Below, piece by piece: positions 1 to 7,769 of a stretch of DNA of 9,000 nt. A model generated the notes under the pieces. That model searched no databases, was not told where the DNA came from, and worked only from the letters and a program-made list of their open reading frames with translations. This DNA is from Cytophagales bacterium (GTDB lineage: Bacteria; Bacteroidota; Bacteroidia; Cytophagales; Amoebophilaceae): the NCBI GenBank assembly GCA_022360235.1, contig JAKSDE010000362.1, positions 1-9,000 on the forward strand. Direction: 5' to 3'. The position numbers were made by a program, and so were the translations under genes. Positions within the stretch are counted from its first letter, which is position 1. Each line of letters starts with the position of its first letter.

Positions 1-167
1 CGTCTGACACAGGTTTCTTTCGTTAGCATAGTCACCAGGGTTAGCCTGATCGCTGGATGAAGGCTATCCAGGGCCAGTACATTGTCAGCAGGCTTCACAC
101 CTTTATCTGTGCCGCCGATAAACGCATGCTCCTTAACCCTTTTGCCGTTGTTCAAGCAAAGACATCT
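1..167 (-). other. Possible start or remnant of an unrecognised gene, cut by the left edge
   Basis: On the minus strand one frame is open for 55 codons, from just after a TAA at 170-168 to the window edge. It includes stretches such as AFIGGTDKGVKPADNV and DSLHPAIRLTLV. The first 120 bases are about 50% GC, clearly above the neighbouring genes, and the frame often uses CTG, GTG, GCC and GGC codons, which suggests coding or foreign DNA. No ATG opens this frame. The nearest candidates are a TTG at 155-153, or an ATG at 165-163 in another frame that stops after ten codons, which would need a frameshift. It lies just downstream of trhO on the same strand, so it may be the next gene of the run or a decayed fragment. 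I do not recognise the protein and the call is weak. Confidence 0.22.
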
Positions 168-180
168 TTAGATGTCGATA

Positions 181-1140
181 TCAATTTCCCATTAGAGGGC
201 GCACGTAAAGAAATTTGTAAGGATTATAGCCATACATTTTTTTAGTATAATAGCCCGTACCGTCGTACGCTCTTCTAGCTGGATGTTTTTGACAGGCTTC
301 TGAACATGCCCCATCTAGTTCTTTAGCACATGCTTCACAGATGGGTACATGGATGTTACAGTTGGGATTAGCACAATTCACCATACGGTCACAGGGAGTA
401 TGACATACATGGCACTTACCAACGACAACGGGGTTTCTTTTGTTGATGGTTGTCGTAAGGCGATTGTCAAAGATATAACATTTTCCTTCAAAATCCTCTC
501 CATCTGTCATTAGGCCATATTGAATAATGCCTCCATGAAGTTGATAGACATTCTTAAAGCCTTTTTCTAATAAATAAGCGCTTGCTTTCTCACATTTGAT
601 TCCCCCGGTGCAATAGGTGATAATTTTTTTGTTTTGGTAAGGTGCGAGTACATCTATTTTTTGGGGGAAGTCTCTAAAGTTATCTATGTCGAGTGTGATG
701 GCATTTTTAAACTTGCCTATGCTATGCTCGTAGTTGGAACGTACATCCAATAGTACGACATCTTCTTCATCTTTCATCTTTTTAAAATCAGCAGGCGCTA
801 TGTATTTACCAGCTTTTTGGGCAGGATTAATGTGAGGCAAGTTGGCATGAACGACTTCAGCCTTCACTCTTACATGGAGCTTCTGAAAGACATGCGCGTG
901 ATGTGTTTCCACTTTAAAGTGGATATGGGAAAATCTCGCATCTGCTTTCAGGTCGTACATGTATTTTTCACAATCTTCTCGCAGTCCTGAAATTGTTCCA
1001 TTGATTCCTTCCTTAGCAAGGATAATCCTTCCTCTTAAATTATTTTCTATGCAATACAGATGGTGTTCTTCCCTGAACGCTTCTGGGTCATCGATGGGCG
1101 TATAGCAGTAGTAAAGTAGTATGTTGTATGCTTTATCCAT
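181..1140 (-). CDS. trhO: tRNA uridine(34) hydroxylase, rhodanese-domain TrhO/YceA family
   Basis: The 319-residue product matches the TrhO (YceA, UPF0176) family, which uses oxygen to hydroxylate uridine 34 of tRNAs, a first step towards cmo5U/mcmo5U wobble modifications in bacteria that make them. An N-terminal UPF0176 domain (about 1-95, with LAKEGINGTISG near 41-52) is followed by a rhodanese domain (about 115-215). The rhodanese active-site loop CTGGIKCEKA has its cysteine at 177, and LLDVRSNYEH at 130-139 is the usual rhodanese entry motif. The tail carries nine cysteines between 243 and 283 in CxxC-like pairs, suggesting bound metal. The length fits full-length relatives. ATG is at 1140-1138 with no Shine-Dalgarno sequence, normal for Bacteroidota, and TGA is at 183-181. 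It lies 39 bases after the acyltransferase gene and is probably cotranscribed. All key residues that I can judge are present. Confidence 0.95.
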   Translation of the reverse strand: MDKAYNILLYYCYTPIDDPEAFREEHHLYCIENNLRGRIILAKEGINGTISGLREDCEKYMYDLKADARFSHIHFKVETHHAHVFQKLHVRVKAEVVHANLPHINPAQKAGKYIAPADFKKMKDEEDVVLLDVRSNYEHSIGKFKNAITLDIDNFRDFPQKIDVLAPYQNKKIITYCTGGIKCEKASAYLLEKGFKNVYQLHGGIIQYGLMTDGEDFEGKCYIFDNRLTTTINKRNPVVVGKCHVCHTPCDRMVNCANPNCNIHVPICEACAKELDGACSEACQKHPARRAYDGTGYYTKKMYGYNPYKFLYVRPLMGN

Positions 1141-1179
1141 AGCTATTTTATTATCAAGCGTTCAATACCTACGTTGGCC

Positions 1180-1818
1180 TTATAGCTTTACAGGCTTAGC
1201 AGGGTTACCCAAGACGGCTTCTCCTTTTTTCACATCTGCTAATACCACTGCACCGGCGCCTATTCTTGCTCCTACTTCTATTTTGATGCCTGCTACAATG
1301 GTTACTCCTGCTCCAATAAAGGTATTCTTTTCAATTTTAACGTTTCCATTAATAATACTTCCCGCACCAATTTGTACAAAGTCATCTACTTCTGCATCAT
1401 GTTCAACTAAGGCATGGGTATGTATAATACAATGACTTCCTATCTTAGCACCGGGTGCTAAGCTTACGCCTGTATTGAATAAATTTCCATAGCCTATACT
1501 TGCTGATGCAGCTATATTTGCTGAAGGATGAATAGCGTTGATAGGCGTTATCTTTCTTTGTTTATGAAGCAGTTTGACGAGTCCCTGTCGCTCATCAATA
1601 TTCTCTACAGCGACAAAGGCTTCACATTTTCTGCCAATGAGTTTTAAATAACCTGCATCTTCGGTACGCCCCATCACAGGAACATCGTCTATCTCTGTAC
1701 CATGGAGGGCTGTATCGTCCGCTAAAAACCCGTAGACTACTATATTGTTCCTTTGAAATATTTCTAAAGCATCCTTTGCTAAATCACTTGCTCCAAAGAT
1801 GATTACAGGTCTTTCCAT
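1180..1818 (-). CDS. Left-handed beta-helix acyltransferase, PglD/NeuD-like
   Basis: The 212-residue product has the two-part build of PglD/NeuD sugar O/N-acyltransferases. An N-terminal nucleotide-sugar-binding fold begins with VIIFGASDLAKD (5-16). From about 97 to 206 a left-handed beta-helix follows, built from hexapeptide repeats such as IGAGSI, IGAGVTI and IGAGAVV. It ends with GNPAKPVKL, the usual closing motif (NPAK). Histidine 140 in LVEHDAEV matches the catalytic histidine of PglD (VDHD motif). Family members transfer acetyl groups from acetyl-CoA to amino sugars for glycans or glycoproteins. Here no sugar-synthesis genes sit next to it, so the substrate cannot be inferred from context. 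ATG is at 1818-1816, with a weak AAAGG about eight bases upstream. It lies 71 bases after the DUF2851 gene and 39 before trhO. The family is clear but the exact substrate is unknown. Confidence 0.85.
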   Translation of the reverse strand: MERPVIIFGASDLAKDALEIFQRNNIVVYGFLADDTALHGTEIDDVPVMGRTEDAGYLKLIGRKCEAFVAVENIDERQGLVKLLHKQRKITPINAIHPSANIAASASIGYGNLFNTGVSLAPGAKIGSHCIIHTHALVEHDAEVDDFVQIGAGSIINGNVKIEKNTFIGAGVTIVAGIKIEVGARIGAGAVVLADVKKGEAVLGNPAKPVKL

Positions 1819-1889
1819 AGCAACCTTTTAAACGCATAAAGGTAGTTTTATTTGCTTAAATGAGCAAGGTTACAGTTTTAGAGCGTTGC

Positions 1890-3173
1890 TTAGTTTTTCT
1901 TCATCAATGCTACGCCTATATTACAAGAAAGGCACTTCTTCTTTGAACAAAAATTGTTGAAAATTTCTATCAGTGCTTGGGAGTCAAAGGCACTTTGCAC
2001 CTTTATTCCTACATCAGCCCAATAGCGTGTTATTTTATTATCTTCTGGAGGTAGCTGCTGCAATATTTCAACGGCCTTGTCTATATAGTTTTGTTCATCG
2101 TTGGACTTACCATAAGCTATTAACACGGGTACTACTGTGTTGATCAGAATATTTTCAATGCTTACCTTACCTATTCTAGGAATATTAGCGTTACTTTTTT
2201 TAGCAAATTGATAATGTTTTTGCCAATACGCTGACTGACGAACGGCTAGCGCTTGGTATAACGTTTTGTAAGGGCTCTTAACCAATAGATGAAAAATACT
2301 TTGATGTTGGTGAAGTAGCTGCGTGAATTGGGCTATCCGTATGGTAGGAAAGTTGGCAGGCCGCAAACGAAAAAACTTCCACTGTGCTTCAGTCACTTTG
2401 CTAGCAGCTAATTTATATTTATGGGTAAGATACTGATACTCTTTTGATAGTAATACGAAATAATTATCTTTTCTAGTAGCTTTTTTTTTCAAAAAGCCAG
2501 CTTGTCCCAAAAATAGTGCTTCGAGTTGGGTTAAGTGGTAGCGTTGCCGTGCTACAATTTTTAAGGGTAAGCTTAAACTTAACGCTAGCATAGGCTCACT
2601 ATTGACTTTAAAACCAAAGTTGTATGCCAAAAGCTGGTAGACAGTTTCTTCCCAGTCATTTTTATTATTTTCTAATAGTTGATAAACTAAGCTGTTTTTT
2701 TGCGTTAATCGTTGAAAGAGGGCTCTATCTAACATAGAAATTTTAACTACTTCACTCACTGTAGAGAGTTGATGTGCACAGGGAATGGGGGATTTATTAA
2801 CTAAAAGTTGTTTATACCGTGTGATCAGTGTTGGAGATACACTATTTTTGAGCGCTAGGGTGGGAAGGATACTACCGTCTCTTCGCCGAATAACTCGATC
2901 GTTGTTCCACACTACATGAAGGATTACATTGTCATAAACAGGATCTTCTTGATGTTGATGGTGGTACCAGTCTGAAGCATTGACGTGGATCTCTATATGG
3001 CCATACCATGCTATATTGTTGATGATAAGATTAGCATTCACAAAGTCTGGCCCCCTATGAGCATTCAGCATGCCAGGATGTAAAATATTTAGCGCTTCCT
3101 CCTGGCATGTTGTCAGGTTCTTTTTGTCAAAATACTGAAACTGCCAAACGTAATAAAGAAAACTTTCTTGCAT
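1890..3173 (-). CDS. DUF2851 family protein, function unknown
   Basis: This is a 427-residue DUF2851-type protein. I chose the ATG at 3173-3171 over an in-frame TTG two codons upstream because family members begin close to the ESFLYYVWQF motif. Conserved-looking features are GPDF (41-44), followed by GHIEIHVNASDWYHH (58-72) and HQEDPVYDNVILHVVW (74-89). This is a dense cluster of Glu61, His63, Asp68, His71, His72, His74, Asp77 and His86 that could bind metal or form an active site. A second block, NILINTVVPVLIAYG, lies near 344-358. The C-terminus carries three cysteines (409, 414, 417) in CSKKKCLSC. No signal peptide or membrane span is seen. It lies 45 bases after pyrF and 71 before the acyltransferase gene, all in one direction. 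No biochemical role is known to me; the acidic/His cluster makes a hydrolase or nuclease conceivable, but that is speculation. Confidence 0.85.
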   Translation of the reverse strand: MQESFLYYVWQFQYFDKKNLTTCQEEALNILHPGMLNAHRGPDFVNANLIINNIAWYGHIEIHVNASDWYHHQHQEDPVYDNVILHVVWNNDRVIRRRDGSILPTLALKNSVSPTLITRYKQLLVNKSPIPCAHQLSTVSEVVKISMLDRALFQRLTQKNSLVYQLLENNKNDWEETVYQLLAYNFGFKVNSEPMLALSLSLPLKIVARQRYHLTQLEALFLGQAGFLKKKATRKDNYFVLLSKEYQYLTHKYKLAASKVTEAQWKFFRLRPANFPTIRIAQFTQLLHQHQSIFHLLVKSPYKTLYQALAVRQSAYWQKHYQFAKKSNANIPRIGKVSIENILINTVVPVLIAYGKSNDEQNYIDKAVEILQQLPPEDNKITRYWADVGIKVQSAFDSQALIEIFNNFCSKKKCLSCNIGVALMKKN

Positions 3174-3218
3174 TAACAATGGTTAATTATTAATACAATT
3201 ATATAATATATTATACTA

Positions 3219-4037
3219 TCATAAAAGTATATCGAGAAATTTTTTCATCTCTTGCTGGACTTTTTTAGCAGCGGCGGCTGCTTGACTAGCAAAATCTTTG
3301 TCTTTTGAGGCGTAAATGATGCTTCTAGAAACATTGACAAGTAAACCGCACTGCTGATTCATCCCCAATTGGGAAACTTCTTCTAGACTCCCTCCTTGTG
3401 TTCCTACGCCAGGGATTAATAGAAAGTGTTGAGGAATCATCGCTCTAATCTTTGTGAGCATTTTCGCTTGGGTAGCACCTACTACAAACATAAGTTGGTC
3501 GGGTGTAGCCCATAGCAAGCTTTCTTTTACTACACGTTCAAATAGCTGCTCATTACTATCTTTTAAATACAGTGTTTGAAAATCTTTGCTGCTTGCATTA
3601 GAGGTGAGCGCTAACAGGATCACCCATTTGTTTTCATATATAAGAAAAGGTTTTACTGTATCTTTCCCCATATAAGGCGCTACTGTAATAGCATCAACAT
3701 TCATATGTTCAAAGAATGCTTGGGCATAACAAGCCGAGGTATTACCAATATCCCCTCTTTTAGCATCGGCGATTGTAAAAATCTCTTGGGGCAGATAGTT
3801 GAAGGTTTTCTCGAGGGTTTCCCAACCTTTTGTACCTAAGGCTTCATAGAAAGCGACGTTAGGTTTGTAAGCTACACAATAGGGGAGGGTAGCATCAATG
3901 ATTTGCTTGTTGAATTCAAAGATAGGGTCATCGTATTGTAGAAGGTGTTTAGGAATTTTGTGCATAGCTGGGTCAAGCCCAATGCACAGATAAGACTTTT
4001 TTTCTTTGATTTTTTCGAAAAGGGTTGCTAGCGTCAT
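3219..4037 (-). CDS. pyrF: Orotidine 5'-phosphate decarboxylase
   Basis: The enzyme converts OMP to UMP, the last step of de novo pyrimidine synthesis, in the cytoplasm. The 272-residue length fits the longer (type 2) PyrF subfamily rather than the E. coli type of about 245 residues. The signature DAKRGDIGNT (91-100) holds the catalytic Asp91-Lys93-Asp96 set. GLDP (20-23) and AYKPN (56-60) supply the substrate-site Asp22 and Lys58. PGVGTQGG (209-216) and NVSRSIIYAS (235-244) form the phosphate-binding loops, so the active site looks intact. ATG is at 4037-4035. The gene follows the lolA-like gene by 65 bases and precedes DUF2851 by 45 very AT-rich bases. No other pyrimidine gene is in view, so whether the cell makes OMP or takes up orotate cannot be judged here. 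Confidence 0.97.
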   Translation of the reverse strand: MTLATLFEKIKEKKSYLCIGLDPAMHKIPKHLLQYDDPIFEFNKQIIDATLPYCVAYKPNVAFYEALGTKGWETLEKTFNYLPQEIFTIADAKRGDIGNTSACYAQAFFEHMNVDAITVAPYMGKDTVKPFLIYENKWVILLALTSNASSKDFQTLYLKDSNEQLFERVVKESLLWATPDQLMFVVGATQAKMLTKIRAMIPQHFLLIPGVGTQGGSLEEVSQLGMNQQCGLLVNVSRSIIYASKDKDFASQAAAAAKKVQQEMKKFLDILL

Positions 4038-4102
4038 AAAACATAGTATATGAGTATTGAAATAAGTAAGATCTTTCGCATTACATTGTTAGGTTGAGTT
4101 TC

Positions 4103-4747
4103 TTATCTCATATCAATCACTTCTATGCCTTCGTAATTTTCAGGATTGAAATTAAAGTGGGTATCGTCTAGTGCCAGCTTCTCCTCAAATTTTGTGATAA
4201 GATAGCTATGCCTTGTTCCGTTGTGCTCAAACGTACTCCAACTTCGCAACCTTTTTGTTTTACGTTCGATTTCTAATTCTAGCTTAGAAATAGTATTATC
4301 TTGCTCTATAGGTATCAGTTCTATAATATCATAAGTCTTATCTTTGATTACTTTTTCTTCAACATAAATAGCCTTGTAGCCTTCTTTGTAAATGGTATGT
4401 ATTTTACAAGGATTGATAGCTTCTTCAGGGTTATAATTATTGACACTTACTTCATTAGCATCTGGCAGATATAGCCATGTGGTTTCACCATTATTAAATA
4501 CTTCTTGCCCCTCTACACGCAGACGATACTTATCTCCTTTTACAGTTATTGCTCCTTCCCAGTCTTCTTTGACCTCCTCTTGTAGATTCTCAATGGTATA
4601 AGTAAACGCTGCTTCAAATGCTTCTATACTTTGGTAATACTCACTCATACTATCCAAAATTTTTAAAGCCTTAGCATCATTTTGTGTCCTAGCATCATTG
4701 AACCTAGTGCTAAGGAGTATTAAAATAAATAACTTTTTTCTTATCAT
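4103..4747 (-). CDS. lolA: LolA-like outer-membrane lipoprotein carrier protein
   Basis: The 214-residue product resembles Bacteroidota LolA proteins, periplasmic carriers that take lipoproteins from the inner-membrane LolCDE complex to the outer membrane. The mature part starts around NDAKALKILDSMSEYY (23-38). It continues with alternating strands such as WEGAITVKGDKYRL and NGETTWLYLPDANEVSV, matching the half-barrel fold in which a hydrophobic cavity holds the lipid. The N-terminus MIRKKLFILILLS looks like an export signal, but its hydrophobic core is short (about 8 residues). It is followed by the polar TRFNDARTQ, without a clear A-x-A cleavage site. ATG is at 4747-4745. The gene sits 50 bases after ftsK; as I recall, an ftsK-lolA neighbourhood is common in Bacteroidota, which supports the call. 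No LolB is visible, as expected for this phylum. Confidence 0.85.
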   Translation of the reverse strand: MIRKKLFILILLSTRFNDARTQNDAKALKILDSMSEYYQSIEAFEAAFTYTIENLQEEVKEDWEGAITVKGDKYRLRVEGQEVFNNGETTWLYLPDANEVSVNNYNPEEAINPCKIHTIYKEGYKAIYVEEKVIKDKTYDIIELIPIEQDNTISKLELEIERKTKRLRSWSTFEHNGTRHSYLITKFEEKLALDDTHFNFNPENYEGIEVIDMR

Positions 4748-4797
4748 GGTGTTCTTCCCCTTTTTATAGTGTAAGTATTCATTATTGTTAGCTATTT

Positions 4798-7209
4798 CTA
4801 CAGAGAGGTTAGTGACTTGTTATTATCGTTTGAGTTGTTTAGAAGTTGTTCCAAGCTGTGTTCATCAGGCACTAATACTTCTCTAGCTTTACTTCCTTCA
4901 AAGGGGCCTACTATTCCCGCAGCCTCCAGTTGATCAATCAATCTACCGGCACGATTGTAACCTAGCTTTAGTTTTCTTTGGATGAGCGAGGTACTCCCCT
5001 GTTGATGGGCGACAATTAATCGAGCTGCCTCCTCAAAGAAAGCATCTCTTTCTCCTAAGGCCATGTCTCCCTTATCATTTTCACCCTGTTCTTCTTCATA
5101 GGCTGGCAATAAATAGGCTGATTCGTACCCTCTTTGAGCGCCAATGTATTCACAAACTCTTTCTGCTTCCTCCGTATCTAGGAAAGGGCATTGTAAACGC
5201 GTAATTTCTGAATTCATGGAGAGGAGCATATCTCCTTGACCTACGAGCTGCTCTGCTCCGCCTGTATCTAAGATAGTTCTGGAGTCAACTTTTGAAGTCA
5301 CTCTAAACGAAAGCCTTACAGGAAAGTTAGCTTTAATAATACCAGTAATGACATTCACAGAAGGCCTTTGTGTGGCAAGAACAAGGTGTATACCAATAGC
5401 TCTTGCAAGTTGTGCTAACCTAGCAATAGGCATTTCGATCTCTTTGCCGGCGGTCATCATCATATCAGCAAATTCATCAATGACGAGCACGATGTAGGGT
5501 AAAAATCGATGTCCCTCCTCTGGATTGAGTCGACGTCTCACAAATTTTTCATTGTATTCTTTGATATTTCTTGCGCCTGCCTCTTTTAATAGTTCATAGC
5601 GACAGTCCATTTCCAAGCATAGCGAGTTAAGGGTATGAATTACTTTTTTGGTCTCTGTAACAATGGCTTCTTCATCGCTAGGCAGCTTAGCTAAAAAATG
5701 GCGTTCGAGTTTATTATACAAAGAAAGCTCTACTTTCTTAGGGTCTACCAATATAAATTTTAGCTGGGAAGGATGCTTTTTGTAGATCAATGAGGCTAGC
5801 ACAACGTTGAGCCCTACTGATTTTCCTTGTCCAGTAGCACCGGCTATCAATAAATGAGGCATACGTGCTAAATCTGTTATAAACACTTCATTTGAAATGG
5901 TTTTTCCCATGACTATAGGAAGTTCCCTATGACTCCTCATAAACTTATCTGTAGCTAGTATAGCACGGAGTGGTACCATTTCTCGATGTTTATTAGGAAC
6001 TTCGATTCCTATCGTACCTTTCCCGGGAATAGGGGCAATAATTCGAATACCTAGGGCAGCTAAGCTCAGCGCAATATCATCTTCTAGATTTTTTATCTTA
6101 GAAATTTTAACGCCTGCTTCTGGTATAATCTCATAAAGGGTAACAGTAGGGCCTATCGTAGCTTTAATGCTTGAAATACCTATCTTAAAATTAGTGAGTG
6201 TCTCAACAATTTTGTCTTTATTTTGGGCTAGCTCTTCTTTGGTAACCTGTACCTTTTGATGCTCATGCCGATCGAGTAAATCAATAGTAGGGTATTGGTA
6301 GCTCGACAGGTCTAGTTTAGGGTCATAGTTTTCTATGTTTTCTGTAAACTTTCCTTCCTCTTTTCGTTGGTCCACTGTAAAGTTAGGTCCATGAGTCTCT
6401 GTGTTATCTTGCTGTGTCTGTGTTTCTTCTTCAGCATGAGCATTATGTACTATTTCTATTGGCAAATCGACGGTATCTTTGTCTGTTGGAGGGTGCGTTT
6501 GCTCGGTAGCGGATAGCGCTTCATTAAAATCTATGGGCAATTCAAGACTCTCTGATTCAGGACTCTCTGTTTTCTTAGTAGATGGGCGTTTTACCAGTGT
6601 TGATAAAAAAGTTAATGAAGTGATATTAAAGAAGCAAACTAAAAAAACAATAAGCGAGGTGAGTAAAAAAATGATAGTTCCCCATCCTATTAGACTGTTA
6701 AATAAGATGGTAAGCTCAAAGCCCATCCCCCCTAATACATGATCAAAAAGTTCGGTGTCTGGATGTATTAAATCAACATAGCCTAGGGCTAAGCTTATCC
6801 AAAAGATACTAAAAATGGAAAAGATAAAAGCTTTGTATAGATTTATCCCTACTTTTTTATAAACCAGCTTATGGCCCACCAAATACATCAGGAGGGGTAT
6901 GAAAAAAGCCGTGATACCAAACCATCTGAAAATGAAGTAGTAGGCACTCGTTGCACCAAGTATACCTAACCAATTATTTATTTCTAAGCCAGAGGTTTTT
7001 ATGCCGGTCTCACGTACTGACTCAATGATATGCTGATCTACTTTTCCATTAAAAAAGTGAGAAACAAACGCTATGAACAAAAATAATGCTGTTCCTTGTA
7101 GCACAAAGCCTAGGGTGATGCTTAGCCGTTTATCTTTTAAAACAGGCATAGAAAAAGGGTGCTGTTCCTTTTTGTGTCTACTTTTTTCTTTATAGGTATT
7201 CTTCACCAT
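4798..7209 (-). CDS. ftsK: DNA translocase FtsK/SpoIIIE
   Basis: This is a septum-anchored hexameric motor that pumps chromosomal DNA during division and helps XerCD resolve dimers. In an 803-residue product, four hydrophobic segments (about 31-53, 82-112, 125-145 and 168-195) form the membrane anchor. An acidic, Glu/Thr-rich linker runs from about 205 to 300. The motor follows, with Walker A GATGQGKS (457-464), Walker B VLVIDEFADMM (Asp578, Glu579) and ATQRPSVNVITG downstream. The C-terminal gamma winged helix (about 725-785) carries KLGYNRAGRLIDQLEAAGIV, the sequence-reading (KOPS-type) domain. I start at the ATG at 7209-7207; the frame extends ten codons further up to a TTG at 7239, but the ATG gives a normal basic MVKNTYKEKS opening. 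The linker is short compared with E. coli FtsK, as usual outside Gammaproteobacteria. It leads the run of six genes. Confidence 0.96.
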   Translation of the reverse strand: MVKNTYKEKSRHKKEQHPFSMPVLKDKRLSITLGFVLQGTALFLFIAFVSHFFNGKVDQHIIESVRETGIKTSGLEINNWLGILGATSAYYFIFRWFGITAFFIPLLMYLVGHKLVYKKVGINLYKAFIFSIFSIFWISLALGYVDLIHPDTELFDHVLGGMGFELTILFNSLIGWGTIIFLLTSLIVFLVCFFNITSLTFLSTLVKRPSTKKTESPESESLELPIDFNEALSATEQTHPPTDKDTVDLPIEIVHNAHAEEETQTQQDNTETHGPNFTVDQRKEEGKFTENIENYDPKLDLSSYQYPTIDLLDRHEHQKVQVTKEELAQNKDKIVETLTNFKIGISSIKATIGPTVTLYEIIPEAGVKISKIKNLEDDIALSLAALGIRIIAPIPGKGTIGIEVPNKHREMVPLRAILATDKFMRSHRELPIVMGKTISNEVFITDLARMPHLLIAGATGQGKSVGLNVVLASLIYKKHPSQLKFILVDPKKVELSLYNKLERHFLAKLPSDEEAIVTETKKVIHTLNSLCLEMDCRYELLKEAGARNIKEYNEKFVRRRLNPEEGHRFLPYIVLVIDEFADMMMTAGKEIEMPIARLAQLARAIGIHLVLATQRPSVNVITGIIKANFPVRLSFRVTSKVDSRTILDTGGAEQLVGQGDMLLSMNSEITRLQCPFLDTEEAERVCEYIGAQRGYESAYLLPAYEEEQGENDKGDMALGERDAFFEEAARLIVAHQQGSTSLIQRKLKLGYNRAGRLIDQLEAAGIVGPFEGSKAREVLVPDEHSLEQLLNNSNDNNKSLTSL

Positions 7210-7499
7210 AATACGCTGCCTATTGTCTATCGATTGCAAAAACTTATTGAAGAACAGGCTTAGTTTTCAACTTTTCGATTTTGGCGTTAGTATATTATTT
7301 AATTTGAAATAGGGCGTGTTGAATTTTAACATTTTTTTTAAAAATCATTTTTCACTACCCCTCTAAAACTAGCGCGTGTTCATGGTTCACTAACTTTGCC
7401 CTGATAGCTTAAGAAAGTTTTAGTAATATTTCTCCAAAATAGCAGGATTAATCTGTTTTATCAAGGAAGGTGCCTTCTCAACAAAGCCGCTACTATCAT

Positions 7500-7596
7500 G
7501 GGCCTGTAGAAAGCTTCCCTAATTTTTCTACAAATCTCCTTTTAAAGCCAATACAGGCCTATAATTTGGTAGAATTCTTTAAGATTCTACAGCCCC
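7500..7596. mobile_element. 97-bp MITE-like element, copy 1, target duplication ATCAT
   Basis: The element opens with GGGCCTGTAGAA and closes with TTCTACAGCCCC, terminal inverted repeats that match at 11 of 12 positions. It is flanked on both sides by ATCAT (7495-7499 and 7597-7601), a perfect 5-base target duplication. An identical-length copy with only two mismatches lies at 8694-8790. It has no open frame of note. Inside, GGCCTGTA at the left end pairs with TACAGGCC at 7552-7559, and GTAGAAT (7569-7575) pairs with ATTCTAC (7584-7590), so each half can fold on its own. This is what a non-autonomous element looks like when an IS transposase encoded elsewhere moves it. The IS family cannot be named from here. 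Confidence 0.82.
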
Positions 7597-7646
7597 ATCA
7601 TAAAAGTGGGCCTTAAAGCCGTGTGAATCGAGAAATTTCTTATATA

Positions 7647-7741
7647 GGGCTGTAGAAAGCTAGGCAGGAATTGCTTCCATTCAGTCATTGTTTAGCTGCT
7701 TATATTCAAATACGGGGGGAAGGGAGTGTTTTCTACAGCCC
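7647..7741. mobile_element. 95-bp MITE-like element with perfect inverted ends, TA flanks
   Basis: Bases 7647-7658 (GGGCTGTAGAAA) and 7730-7741 (TTTCTACAGCCC) are perfect 12-base inverted repeats. They extend to 13 if the flanking A/T is counted. The left end continues as GCT, so GGGC-TGTAGAAAGCT is shared with the 97-bp elements nearby apart from one C. The interior is unrelated to theirs. The flanks show only TA on each side (7645-7646 and 7742-7743), with no 5-base duplication, so it may be an older copy, a deletion product joining two ends, or a related family with TA targets. It starts 28 bases after the stop of the chimeric gene, and its ends could pair into a long-range stem in that transcript. 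Confidence 0.6.
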
Positions 7742-7769
7742 TAGAATCGAAAATTAATTGACGACACAA

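Larger units (their letters stand above)
7210..7769. other. Gene-free stretch with two small mobile elements
   Basis: No frame of convincing length exists on either strand between ftsK and the chimeric gene. The left half (7210-7494) is AT-rich, including a T/A run at 7331-7345. I see no tRNA or strong hairpin-plus-T terminator there, and no clear promoter box for ftsK. The 10-mer AG(G/C)GCGTGTT occurs at 7311 and again exactly 60 bases on at 7371, perhaps by chance. The right half holds two inverted-repeat-bounded elements described separately, with a perfect 10-base palindrome AGAAATTTCT at 7631-7640 between them. The stretch looks like an insertion hot spot in which older coding sequence may have been lost. 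Confidence 0.6.

Noticed and set aside
53..71. CTGGAT...ATCCAG hairpin as part of a structured RNA
   Set aside because: It is a single six-base stem inside a possibly coding stretch; no further pairing or tRNA-like pattern was seen.
57..245. 62-codon plus-strand frame at the left end
   Set aside because: It runs antisense into the 3' end of trhO, has stops just upstream, and shows no recognisable domain.
1121..1435. 104-codon plus-strand frame rich in Pro, Ala and Thr
   Set aside because: It is a mirror of the hexapeptide-repeat region of the acyltransferase on the other strand; the low complexity comes from those repeats.
6479..6742. 87-codon plus-strand frame
   Set aside because: It is antisense to the linker and fourth membrane segment of ftsK, with no sign of being coding.
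7210..7239. Longer ftsK starting at an upstream TTG
   Set aside because: It adds only ten codons and starts with a rarer codon, while the ATG at 7209 gives a normal FtsK N-terminus.
7311..7380. Repeated AG(G/C)GCGTGTT 60 bases apart as insertion-sequence ends
   Set aside because: The two are in direct orientation, similarity falls off after ten bases, and no inverted partner was found nearby.
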